In this document: positions 7,574-13,485 of the stretch, piece after piece
Layout of the letters: every line of letters begins with the position of its first letter
How positions within the stretch are numbered: the first letter of the stretch is position 1
NCBI GenBank assembly: GCA_002405995.1
Contig: DHMW01000025.1
Location: 7,519-22,011, forward strand
Reading direction: 5' to 3'
Source: Oscillospiraceae bacterium UBA4632
Lineage (GTDB): Bacteria > Bacillota > Clostridia > Oscillospirales > Oscillospiraceae
Length of the DNA: 14,493 nt
Program-made: the position numbers and the translations under genes
The notes under the pieces: model-generated
The model's database searches: none
Seen by the model: the letters and a program-made list of their open reading frames with translations, nothing else
Told to the model about the DNA's origin: nothing

Positions 7574-7763
7574 AGACGAAGCCTCCTGAAAAATAGATCA
7601 TCCCTCCTGCCGTTCAGCAGAAGGGATGAAAAAACTCGACACGACCGCAGCGTGCGCTGCGCACCTGTTTTCCTTCTTCTTTGGGGTCGGAAAGCTCCTC
7701 GCCGGCAGAACGGTAGAATGAATTGCGGATGGTCCGGCAGTCAGAGTCCTCTTCCTGCGGACG
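7574..7763 (-). promoter_or_regulatory. Long structured 5' leader with attenuator, class unknown
   Basis: Between the promoter at 7769-7797 and the TM1266-family start lies about 190 nt of transcribed, apparently non-coding sequence. By eye it can form several stems. GCCGG (7701-7705) can pair with CCGGC (7734-7738). A hairpin CGCAGC-GCAC-GCTGCG (7646-7661) is visible. A 12-bp terminator hairpin ends 1-2 nt before the AGGAGG site. On the RNA, AGAAGAAGG (about 7672-7680) can pair with the 5' arm of the terminator (CCUUCUGCU) with one mismatch, which would be an antiterminator. This is the layout of a riboswitch or attenuator. I could not match TPP, lysine, glycine, SAM, FMN, cobalamin, T-box, THF, ZTP or c-di-GMP consensus elements. 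Confidence 0.55.
7589..7628 (-). terminator. Intrinsic terminator inside the TM1266-operon leader
   Basis: On the minus strand CATCCCTTCTGC and GCAGGAGGGATG (7617-7628 and 7599-7610) form a 12-bp stem with a single G-T pair and a 6-nt loop. A short ATCTA spacer and five T residues (7589-7593) follow. It lies between the promoter and the first gene, so unregulated it would switch the operon off. Confidence 0.8.
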
Positions 7764-7768
7764 TTCGG

Positions 7769-7797
7769 ATGATACCACACTTCTCCACCGCCGTCAA
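7769..7797 (-). promoter_or_regulatory. Sigma-A promoter for the TM1266-ABC operon
   Basis: -35 TTGACG (7792-7797) and -10 TATCAT (7769-7774) have an ideal 17-nt spacer; TGTGG directly precedes the -10. Transcription should start near 7762. Confidence 0.85.
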
Positions 7798-7952
7798 GCC
7801 TGTATTGAAGGAAAAGCCCGCACAGCACGGCACACAATGATCGACGCCCAGGAAAGCGCCGCCCCTGCGATCAACGCCCAAGACGCCCCGCCGCAAAGCC
7901 TTTTCGGCAAATTGCAGTAGACCAGCGCGTCCCCCCCCTTTTTCCAAATCAC
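7794..7952 (-). CDS. Possible 52-aa single-span membrane protein
   Basis: A GTG at 7952 overlaps the stop of the upstream ABC ATPase gene as GTGA and opens 52 codons ending at a TGA that is itself part of the next promoter's -35. The product starts VIWKKGGDALVYCNLPKRL and then has one clearly hydrophobic stretch, ASWALIAGAALSWASIIVC (about residues 23-41), followed by a basic tail. This would fit a small membrane protein with the N-terminus outside or a remnant of a larger gene. Against it: AAGGTG is only 2-3 nt before the GTG, there is a run of eight G residues near the start, and I recognise no family. Two near-identical 12-mers (7839-7850, 7869-7880) encode a repeated SWA-x-I motif. Confidence 0.28.
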   Translation of the reverse strand: MIWKKGGDALVYCNLPKRLCGGASWALIAGAALSWASIIVCRAVRAFPSIQA

Positions 7953-8692
7953 AGCACCTTGTTCAGAAAGCTGACAAGGCGCGGGCTTTCGGGGTTGGCA
8001 AACAGCTCGTGAGAGGGCTTGTCCTCTTCGATCCGCCCGCCGTCAAGAAAGATCGTCCGGCTGCTGACCTCGCGCGCAAAGCGCATCTCATGCGTTACGA
8101 CGATCATGGTCATGCCGTCCTCGGCAAGGCTTTTCATCACGTCCAGCACCTCGCCGATCATCTCAGGGTCGAGCGCGCTGGTTGGCTCGTCGAAGAGCAT
8201 CACCTCGGGATCCATCATCAGCGAACGCACAATGGCGATGCGCTGCTTCTGCCCGCCGGAGAGCTGGCTGGGATAAGCGTCGGCGCGGTCGGCAAGCCCC
8301 ACGCGCCCAAGCAGCGCAAGCGCCTTTTCCTGCGCGTCGGCCTTATCCATGCCGCGGATACGCGTGGGCGCGGCGATCAGGTTCTGCATCACGTCCATGT
8401 TGCTGAACAGATTGAACTGCTGGAACACCATGCCCATTTTCTGGCGGTGGCGGTCGATGCTCCTGCCCTGTTTTTTATCGCAGATGTCCACGCCATCGAA
8501 AAAGATCTGTCCGGAGGTCGGCGTTTCCAGCAGGTTCAAGCAGCGCAGGAAGGTGCTCTTCCCGCCGCCCGACGGACCGATGATGGAAACGACCTCGTTT
8601 TTTTCAAAGCTCACAGTGATGTGCCGGAGCACCTCGAGCTTGTGGTAATTCTTGCACAGGTCCACGACCCGCAGCAGGCTCTTATCTGCCAT
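7949..8692 (-). CDS. Polar amino acid ABC transporter ATP-binding protein (GlnQ/HisP-like)
   Basis: 247-aa ATPase powering amino acid import with the two genes upstream. Motifs: Walker A GPSGGGKST (39-47), Q-loop VFQQFNLF with Q91, signature LSGGQKQR (144-151), Walker B VMLFDEPTSALD (164-175) with E169, and H-loop VVTHEM with H201. The FNLFSNMDVMQNLIAAP segment and the C-terminal FLDGGRIEEDKPSHELFANP are typical of the polar amino acid uptake subfamily. The ATG at 8692 (GGAAG 7 nt upstream) is chosen over a TTG at 8713. It overlaps the permease gene by 11 nt. No terminator was found immediately after its stop. Confidence 0.93.
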   Translation of the reverse strand: MADKSLLRVVDLCKNYHKLEVLRHITVSFEKNEVVSIIGPSGGGKSTFLRCLNLLETPTSGQIFFDGVDICDKKQGRSIDRHRQKMGMVFQQFNLFSNMDVMQNLIAAPTRIRGMDKADAQEKALALLGRVGLADRADAYPSQLSGGQKQRIAIVRSLMMDPEVMLFDEPTSALDPEMIGEVLDVMKSLAEDGMTMIVVTHEMRFAREVSSRTIFLDGGRIEEDKPSHELFANPESPRLVSFLNKVL

Positions 8693-9374
8693 GCGCCATC
8701 TTCCTTTCTGCAAACGCGATGATACGCCCGCCGGTGAAGGTCATCGCAAAGTAGCACAGCGCCGCGATGGCAAGGCTGGCAAGGCTCTTATACGTCACGG
8801 CGATAACGTCATTCGTGCGGAACATCAGATCGGCAAGACCGATGACCGAAACGATAGACGATTCCTTGATGACCGTAACGAACTCATTGCCAAGCGCCGG
8901 AAGGATGTTTTTGATCGCCTGCGGCAGCACCACAAGGCGCATCGCCTGCCCGTGACTGAAGCCTACGCTGCGCGCTGCCTCCATCTGTCCGCCGTCCACC
9001 GCCTGCACGCCCGAGCGGATGATCTCGGCGACATAGGCGCAGCTGTTGATGCTCATGGCGATAATACCGGCGGAAAAGCGCGAAAAATTTGGGATCCACG
9101 AGATGTCCGGCAGCGTGAAGCCCACCATCGGCAGCCCGTAGAAAATGAACATCAGCTGCACCATCAGAGGCGTCCCGCGAATAAATTCAATATAAGCGAC
9201 TGCCAGCCACCGCAGCGGCAGGATCCGGCTCATGCGCATGCTCGCCATGAGCGTGCCGAAGATCGTACCGAAAAGCACGGTGAACGCCGCGATGATCAGC
9301 GTGTTGACAACGCCCTCTTCAAAAAAGCTGTGGTAGCGGACGATGAGCTTGCCGATCGTCTCGATAAATTCCAT
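8682..9374 (-). CDS. Polar amino acid ABC transporter permease (GlnP/HisM-like)
   Basis: 230-aa membrane subunit of the HEQRo/His-Glu-Gln-Arg-opine permease family. VVNTLIIAAFTVLFGTIFGTL (22-42) is the family's N-terminal helix. YIEFIRGTPLMVQLMFIFYGLP (61-82) is its strongest signature. The EAA coupling loop MEAARSVGFSHGQAMRLVVLPQA occupies 131-153. ALGNEFVTVIKESSIVSVIGLADL (160-183) completes the pattern. GGAGGAG precedes the ATG. A single permease gene is present, so it should act as a homodimer. It overlaps the ATPase start by 11 nt and is separated from the binding-protein gene by a hairpin. Confidence 0.93.
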   Translation of the reverse strand: MEFIETIGKLIVRYHSFFEEGVVNTLIIAAFTVLFGTIFGTLMASMRMSRILPLRWLAVAYIEFIRGTPLMVQLMFIFYGLPMVGFTLPDISWIPNFSRFSAGIIAMSINSCAYVAEIIRSGVQAVDGGQMEAARSVGFSHGQAMRLVVLPQAIKNILPALGNEFVTVIKESSIVSVIGLADLMFRTNDVIAVTYKSLASLAIAALCYFAMTFTGGRIIAFAERKMAHGR

Positions 9375-9398
9375 GGGGTCTCCTCCTCAATGCATGAT

Positions 9399-9428
9399 CG
9401 GGCTTCGCCGCCGAAACGGCGAAGCCCG
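9399..9428 (-). promoter_or_regulatory. Strong intercistronic hairpin between binding protein and permease genes
   Basis: CGGGCTTCGCCG (9399-9410) pairs perfectly with CGGCGAAGCCCG (9417-9428), a 12-bp stem with a 6-nt loop. No T-run follows on the minus strand, so mRNA stabilisation of the binding-protein transcript is more likely than termination. The same arrangement occurs in the other ABC operon of this window. Confidence 0.7.
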
Positions 9429-9452
9429 TCGATCCTTTCTGTAATCGTCCGC

Positions 9453-10340
9453 TTACAGACCCATGCTGGCAGCCAGCTCGACCGCTTCGTCATACGCCTG
9501 CTGATAGCTGCCGTCGCTCGTCACCTGCGCAATGACCTCGTTGACCGCGGCAAGCAGGTCCTCGTTGCCCTTGGCGGCGACGATCGCCTTGCCGAAGGAG
9601 GCCTCCTCTGCGGTGAAGGCAAAGTTGGAAACCTCCAGCCCGCCGTCGCTCGTTGCGACCAGAGACTCGCCGACCGCCTCATCGACGACCAGCCCGGCGA
9701 TGTTGCCGTTCTGGACCTCGAGAGCAAGCGCAGGATACTTCTCCAGCTCGAAAAGCTCGCTCTCCGGCAGCGCGGACTGGATCAGCTGGGACTGAATGGT
9801 CCCCTTCTGTGCGCCGACCTTCTGTCCGGCAAGGGACTCCTTGGTGGAATAGACGTCTGCGTTGCCGGTCTTGACGATCAGCAGCTGCGCGCTGGTCTCA
9901 TACAGGTCGCTGAAGTCGATCTCCTCGGCACGCTCGGGCGTCTTGGTGAAGGCAGCAATACCCAGATCGACCTGGCCGGACTGGACGGCGGGAATAATGC
10001 CGTCGAACGCCATGTCCACGATCTCCAGCTGCACGCCGAGCTTGTCGGCGATCTGCTGGGCAAGGAACATATCGCAGCCTGCGTAATTGGCGCTGAGATC
10101 CTTGAATTCATACGGCGGATACTGCGCCTCCGTGCCGACAACGAGCTTGCCGCTGCTCTTGATCTTTTCCAGCACCGTCTGCTCCTGGGTCTGCTGCTCC
10201 TGCTGTTCCTGCTGCTGCGAGTCATCTGCCGGAGTCTGTTCGTCCGTCTGCTTGCTGCCGCATGCGGTCAGCACAGCCAGCAGCATCGCTGCTCCCAGCG
10301 CCAGGGCGAGCAGCTTCTTGAGTGTAAGGTTCTTTTTCAT
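9453..10340 (-). CDS. Polar amino acid ABC transporter substrate-binding lipoprotein
   Basis: 295-aa extracellular binding protein of family 3. Signal peptide with lipobox LTAC (24-27), then a Q/E-rich linker (about 32-55) and the SBP-bac-3 domain. GKLVVGTEAQYPPYEF opens the domain; GCDMFLAQQIADKLGVQLEIVDMAFDGIIPAVQSGQVDLGIAAFTKTPERAEEIDFSDLY carries the family core, including the arginine of TPERAEEIDFS that normally grips the ligand carboxylate. AGLVVDEAVGES supplies the usual acidic residue for the ligand amino group. The ATG at 10340 is preferred to an upstream in-frame start at 10433 because GGAGG lies just before it and the signal peptide begins MKKN. Specificity (glutamine, cystine, lysine or other) is not clear. 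Confidence 0.92.
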   Translation of the reverse strand: MKKNLTLKKLLALALGAAMLLAVLTACGSKQTDEQTPADDSQQQEQQEQQTQEQTVLEKIKSSGKLVVGTEAQYPPYEFKDLSANYAGCDMFLAQQIADKLGVQLEIVDMAFDGIIPAVQSGQVDLGIAAFTKTPERAEEIDFSDLYETSAQLLIVKTGNADVYSTKESLAGQKVGAQKGTIQSQLIQSALPESELFELEKYPALALEVQNGNIAGLVVDEAVGESLVATSDGGLEVSNFAFTAEEASFGKAIVAAKGNEDLLAAVNEVIAQVTSDGSYQQAYDEAVELAASMGL

Positions 10341-10354
10341 GATTTCCTCCATCC

Positions 10355-10370
10355 GTGCATCGAAATGCAC
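10355..10370 (-). promoter_or_regulatory. Small hairpin in the 5' UTR of the amino acid binding protein gene
   Basis: GTGCAT-TTCG-ATGCAC forms a perfect 6-bp stem with a UUCG-type tetraloop, 15 nt before the start codon and just before the GGAGG site. It may stabilise the transcript 5' end or affect ribosome access; function is inferred. Confidence 0.5.
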
Positions 10371-10392
10371 TAATTTGTTTTTGATGTGGATA

Positions 10393-10420
10393 ATTATACT
10401 CATCTGGTGCGATTTGTAAA
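10393..10420 (-). promoter_or_regulatory. Sigma-A promoter for the polar amino acid ABC operon
   Basis: -35 TTTACA (10415-10420) and perfect -10 TATAAT (10393-10398) with a 16-nt spacer. Predicted start near 10386 gives a leader of about 45 nt. Upstream, the tandem TGCAATT copies (10466-10472, 10475-10481) could be a regulator site. Confidence 0.75.
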
Positions 10421-10494
10421 TAGCCGCATCCACCGAGAATCATGAAAATATATTCGCTTCAATTGTGCAATTTATGCAATTCGAGGTCATTTCG

Positions 10495-11643
10495 TCAAAA
10501 GGGCAGCTCCTCCATGCGGTCAAAGGCGGTCTTGAGCTGGTCGAGCCCTACCGTGCAGGCGATGCGGAAATGACCCGCCCCGCTCGCACCGAACGCACTG
10601 CCGGGGCTGACGAGCACATGCGCGCGCTCCAGAAGCTCCTTGCAGAACTGCCGGTCGTCCAGTCCTGTTTTTTCAACGCCCGGGAAGAGATAAAATGTCC
10701 CCTTCGGGCGCACAAGACTCAGGTATGGGATCTTTTCCATACGGTCGGCTGCATAAAAAATACGGTCGCGATAAGCGGAGACATACTTTCTGCGGATCTC
10801 TTTCCTGACTTCCAGCGCCCGGATCGCCGCCCGCTGGGAGATCGAGGGCGCAGAGTAGATCAGGCAGCCGTTCACGCTGTTCATCACCGCAAGCAGCTCC
10901 GGCTCGGCGATGATCACGCCCACGCGCCAGCCCGTCATGAGGAAGTTTTTGGAAAAGCTGTTGAGCGTGATCGTGCGCTCCGCCATTCCTGGCAGCGTGC
11001 GCAGCGGTCGGAAGTCGCCCTCATACAAATAAGTCGTATAGATCTCGTCGGCGGCAACGAGCAGATCGTACTCCTTCGCCACATGTGCAAGCAGCTCCAT
11101 CGTCTCCATCCCATAGCCCATGCCGGTGGGATTGGTGGGATTGTTGAAAATGATCGCCTTCGTGCGCGGCGTGACCGCTGCGCGCAGCCGCTCCTCGCTG
11201 ATGGCATAGCCCTCGCTCGCGTAGGTCGGCACCTCCACGCACACGCCGCCTGCCAGCTCGATCTGCTCGCGGTACAGTGCAAAGTAGGGGGAAAAGACGA
11301 TCACCTCGTCGCCCGGATCGAGGATGGCGAGCATCGCCAGCGCCATGCCAAGACAGCTCGATGCGCTCACAAGCACATGCCCGCGTGCAAGCGGCTGGTC
11401 AAAATCCTCCTCCCACGCGCGGCAGACCGCCGTGACCAGCTCCGGGTCGCCCTTTGGGTCACCGTAGTGCGTGTGCCCTGCTCTGGCATCGCGGAACGCC
11501 GCCTCAATGATCGTCTCATCCGTCGTAAAATCGGTATCGCCGATGCTCAGATCGATAATATCCCGGTATTTCGCCAGCGCCGCCGTATCCAGCGTCAGCG
11601 CGCTGCCGCTGTGCCGGAAACGCTTTGCAATAAAGTCGCGCAT
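10495..11643 (-). CDS. PLP-dependent class I/II aminotransferase in a lysine-riboswitch operon
   Basis: 382-aa cytoplasmic fold-type I aminotransferase. Visible landmarks: DLSIGDTDF (31-39) at the N-terminal substrate region, the YGDPKGDPEL segment (60-69), SPYFALY with Y120, NNPTNPTG (167-174) with the cofactor-contacting asparagine, AADEIY with D199, the PLP lysine in NSFSKNF at K232, GWRVG with R240, and HFRIAC with R360, which should bind the substrate alpha-carboxylate. Everything needed for catalysis is present. The family includes aspartate, N-acetyl-diaminopimelate (PatA) and LL-diaminopimelate (DapL) aminotransferases. The lysine riboswitch upstream makes a lysine- or diaminopimelate-linked substrate attractive but unproven. 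It starts 1 nt after the LarA-like gene, with AAGGAG 10 nt before the ATG. Confidence 0.92.
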   Translation of the reverse strand: MRDFIAKRFRHSGSALTLDTAALAKYRDIIDLSIGDTDFTTDETIIEAAFRDARAGHTHYGDPKGDPELVTAVCRAWEEDFDQPLARGHVLVSASSCLGMALAMLAILDPGDEVIVFSPYFALYREQIELAGGVCVEVPTYASEGYAISEERLRAAVTPRTKAIIFNNPTNPTGMGYGMETMELLAHVAKEYDLLVAADEIYTTYLYEGDFRPLRTLPGMAERTITLNSFSKNFLMTGWRVGVIIAEPELLAVMNSVNGCLIYSAPSISQRAAIRALEVRKEIRRKYVSAYRDRIFYAADRMEKIPYLSLVRPKGTFYLFPGVEKTGLDDRQFCKELLERAHVLVSPGSAFGASGAGHFRIACTVGLDQLKTAFDRMEELPF

Positions 11644-11644
11644 T

Positions 11645-12931
11645 TCAGTTTTTCTCCTTCTTCTTTACGTGCGGGATCACCGTGGACCCATTCGGGATAA
11701 CATAGATGGACTTCCCCTCCAGCTGCGCCGCGGCAAGCAGCGCATCCACATCGGAAAACGCCTGCATCCCCATCGGCGCAACATCCTCCGGCGCAATGGA
11801 AGAATAGAGCAGGATACGGTAGCGCTGTGCCTGCTCACAGTTGAGGAAAAAGATATAACCGGCAACGGTAAAATGCTCGCGCAGGCGCTGCTCGATCGTT
11901 CCGGCAGTCAGGTCCTTCGACCAGTCGAAATACTCGGCGGGGCCGCCGCCGTCGCGCGCCTCGATGATAAGGATCAGCGTACCGCCCGGCTTCAGGGCGG
12001 GCTCCACGTTGTCGATGGTCTTTGTGCCCTGATAGAGCGAGATATCTTTGGGAAAGCCGCCGCAGCTTGCGATGACCGCATCCGCCTTCTCTGGCACGTC
12101 CACCTCATAGATGTGATCGACCGCCCGGCACGCCTTCTCCCACGAGCGGAGATAATGCCCGGAATAGATCGCAGCGAGCTGCATCTGCGCATTCATCACA
12201 AGGTTCACGATGAAAAGATTTTTCACCAAGCCCGCCGCCTCGCACATGTCCTCGTGCAGCGGATTGCCCTCAAGCACGCCGTTGCCGACGGCAGGGTTGG
12301 AGCGCAGCGCCGCAGCGTCAAGCGAAAAGGCGTGGTTGTGGAAAATCGTATCTTCCCCGCTGATGCCCGGCAGAATGCTCTTGCGCCCGCCGCCGAAGCC
12401 CGCCATCACGTGATGCGTAACTGCGCCAAGGCACAGCACAAGGTCCGCCTCCGCCGCCGTGCGGTTGATGCGCACGTGCGTTCCGTGTGGTGTGATGCCA
12501 AGATAGACAAGGTCGTCCGCTTTACAGTTGTGGTTTTCCACGCGGACGCGGTCATATACCGCGTCCGTCACCAGCGTGCGCAGCTCTGCCTCGCCGCCGC
12601 CGTCATGCGTGCCGTTGGCGATCACGATTGTGATATCCCTCTCCCGCACGCCGCAGCGCTGCGTCAGGTAATCCACCAAATGCGGGACCACTAAATCCTG
12701 CCGCATCCAAAAGCGGGACATATCGCTCACCACGAGCGCCACCGTGCTGCCGGGAGTCACGCGCTCATAGAGCGGCGCACTGCCGATGGGCACATCGAGA
12801 GACGTCCACAGCGCCTGCCGGATATCCCGGACAGGCTCCACGGTGTTTCCGTGCAGCTCGGCAAGGACGTTCTTTTCCTCCAGCGGCAGCGACACGCTGC
12901 CGCTACCGTAAGCAAACTGATAGATCTTCAT
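11645..12931 (-). CDS. larA: LarA-family nickel-pincer racemase/epimerase homologue
   Basis: 428-aa homologue of nickel-dependent lactate racemase (DUF2088 N-terminal and LarA C-terminal domains). Residues known in Lactiplantibacillus plantarum LarA are present: a histidine in NGTH (H109, matching H108), H174 in VTHHVMAG, K184 in GGGRKSILPG, which anchors the nickel-pincer cofactor, and H200 in FHNH, which ligates nickel. Two canonical substrate-side motifs deviate: DxTRP reads DMSRF (70-74) and GTHRP reads GTHDG (107-111). It is therefore probably an active NPN enzyme acting on a 2-hydroxy acid other than lactate. The ATG at 12931 has GGAGG 6 nt upstream; upstream in-frame codons would run through the riboswitch and are rejected. 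No larB/larC/larE genes are in the window. Confidence 0.9.
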   Translation of the reverse strand: MKIYQFAYGSGSVSLPLEEKNVLAELHGNTVEPVRDIRQALWTSLDVPIGSAPLYERVTPGSTVALVVSDMSRFWMRQDLVVPHLVDYLTQRCGVRERDITIVIANGTHDGGGEAELRTLVTDAVYDRVRVENHNCKADDLVYLGITPHGTHVRINRTAAEADLVLCLGAVTHHVMAGFGGGRKSILPGISGEDTIFHNHAFSLDAAALRSNPAVGNGVLEGNPLHEDMCEAAGLVKNLFIVNLVMNAQMQLAAIYSGHYLRSWEKACRAVDHIYEVDVPEKADAVIASCGGFPKDISLYQGTKTIDNVEPALKPGGTLILIIEARDGGGPAEYFDWSKDLTAGTIEQRLREHFTVAGYIFFLNCEQAQRYRILLYSSIAPEDVAPMGMQAFSDVDALLAAAQLEGKSIYVIPNGSTVIPHVKKKEKN

Positions 12932-12974
12932 TGCTTCCCTCCCATTCTGCGATTTTTCACGCGGACAAACGAAT

Positions 12975-13005
12975 AAAAAAACGGAGTGCCTGTGCAAGCA
13001 CTCCG
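12975..13005 (-). terminator. Riboswitch expression-platform terminator
   Basis: CGGAGTGC and GCACTCCG (12998-13005 and 12982-12989) form an 8-bp stem with an 8-nt loop, followed on the minus strand by seven T residues (12975-12981). It sits between the lysine aptamer and the larA-like ribosome binding site, as expected for lysine-induced transcription termination. Confidence 0.92.
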
Positions 13006-13052
13006 CAAAAACGGCAATGAAACGGGATCTGCTCCCCCCCGCGGCCGTCTTT

Positions 13053-13225
13053 CCAACATAGCCCTTCACAAACGTTGTCTTTGTGACAGTCCGGCAGATG
13101 TTCTCAGCCGACCCAGCAGCGGAGCACCAGGCGTTCCCCACCGCTTCGGCGGTCTCCCCTTTCCTGCGTGGCCGCTGCCTGGGCAAATGCCGCACGGTAC
13201 TGATGAAGCCCGCGCCTCTATCTGG
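13053..13225 (-). promoter_or_regulatory. Lysine riboswitch aptamer (L-box)
   Basis: The minus strand carries all the conserved blocks of the lysine aptamer in order. AGATAGAGGCGCG (13211-13223) and CTTCATCAGTA match the B. subtilis lysC L-box 5' part. GGAAAGGGGAGACCGCCGAAG matches the GGGGAG-CGCCGAAG core (about 13144-13164). CTGGGTCGGCTGAGAAC and GACTGTCAC match the P4/P5 region, and GAAGGGCTATGTTGG is the 3' strand closing P1. A seven-T terminator follows, so lysine binding should stop transcription before the larA-like gene. This identification rests on primary-sequence matches and is strong. Confidence 0.95.
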
Positions 13226-13236
13226 ATGATGGTGCG

Positions 13237-13266
13237 ATTATAGCATGGAAAAATTCAGTGTGTAAA
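13237..13266 (-). promoter_or_regulatory. Sigma-A promoter for the lysine-riboswitch operon
   Basis: -35 TTTACA (13261-13266), 18-nt spacer and perfect -10 TATAAT (13237-13242). The predicted start near 13230 lies just before the aptamer, which fits a riboswitch leader. It diverges from the merR promoter about 160 bp away. Confidence 0.85.
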
Positions 13267-13422
13267 GATTTGAAATCGGTAAAAATGCCAATTGTACTCA
13301 ATATTTATTTATGCAACAGTGACAAACCTTTCACAGCAAGGGCAGGAACGTCCCGTCTCCTCCGGTGATCCAGGCAAATGAGGTTCAGTTCAGAGTCCTT
13401 GTGCGCAATTTTAAAAAAATAC

Positions 13423-13453
13423 TTGACTCTCACACCATGTCAGGGTCTATGCT
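13423..13453 (+). promoter_or_regulatory. MerR-type promoter with 19-bp spacer and operator dyad
   Basis: -35 TTGACT (13423-13428) and -10 TATGCT (13448-13453) are 19 bp apart, the over-long spacing used by MerR-family activators. The spacer carries a dyad, GACTCTCACA-CCA-TGTCAGGGTC (13425-13447, arms given separately), with 8 of 10 positions matching. Autoregulation of the downstream merR gene by DNA untwisting is the natural reading. Confidence 0.88.
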
Positions 13454-13485
13454 ATACCTGAGCTCAAAAACACGGAGGTACCGCC

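Noticed and set aside
7574..7763. TPP, lysine, T-box or other known riboswitch in the TM1266 leader
   Set aside because: None of the conserved blocks I know for these classes is present, so only an unclassified leader is claimed.
7837..7920. A 27-codon plus-strand ORF starting ATGATCGACGCC
   Set aside because: No ribosome binding site at usable distance and no plus-strand promoter; the minus frame gives a more protein-like product.
8652..10373. A 573-codon plus-strand open frame
   Set aside because: It runs antisense across the amino acid ABC permease and binding-protein genes and shows no recognisable domain.
12932..13195. N-terminal extension of the larA-like gene to 13195
   Set aside because: The extra codons would translate the lysine aptamer and terminator; a good GGAGG precedes the ATG at 12931.
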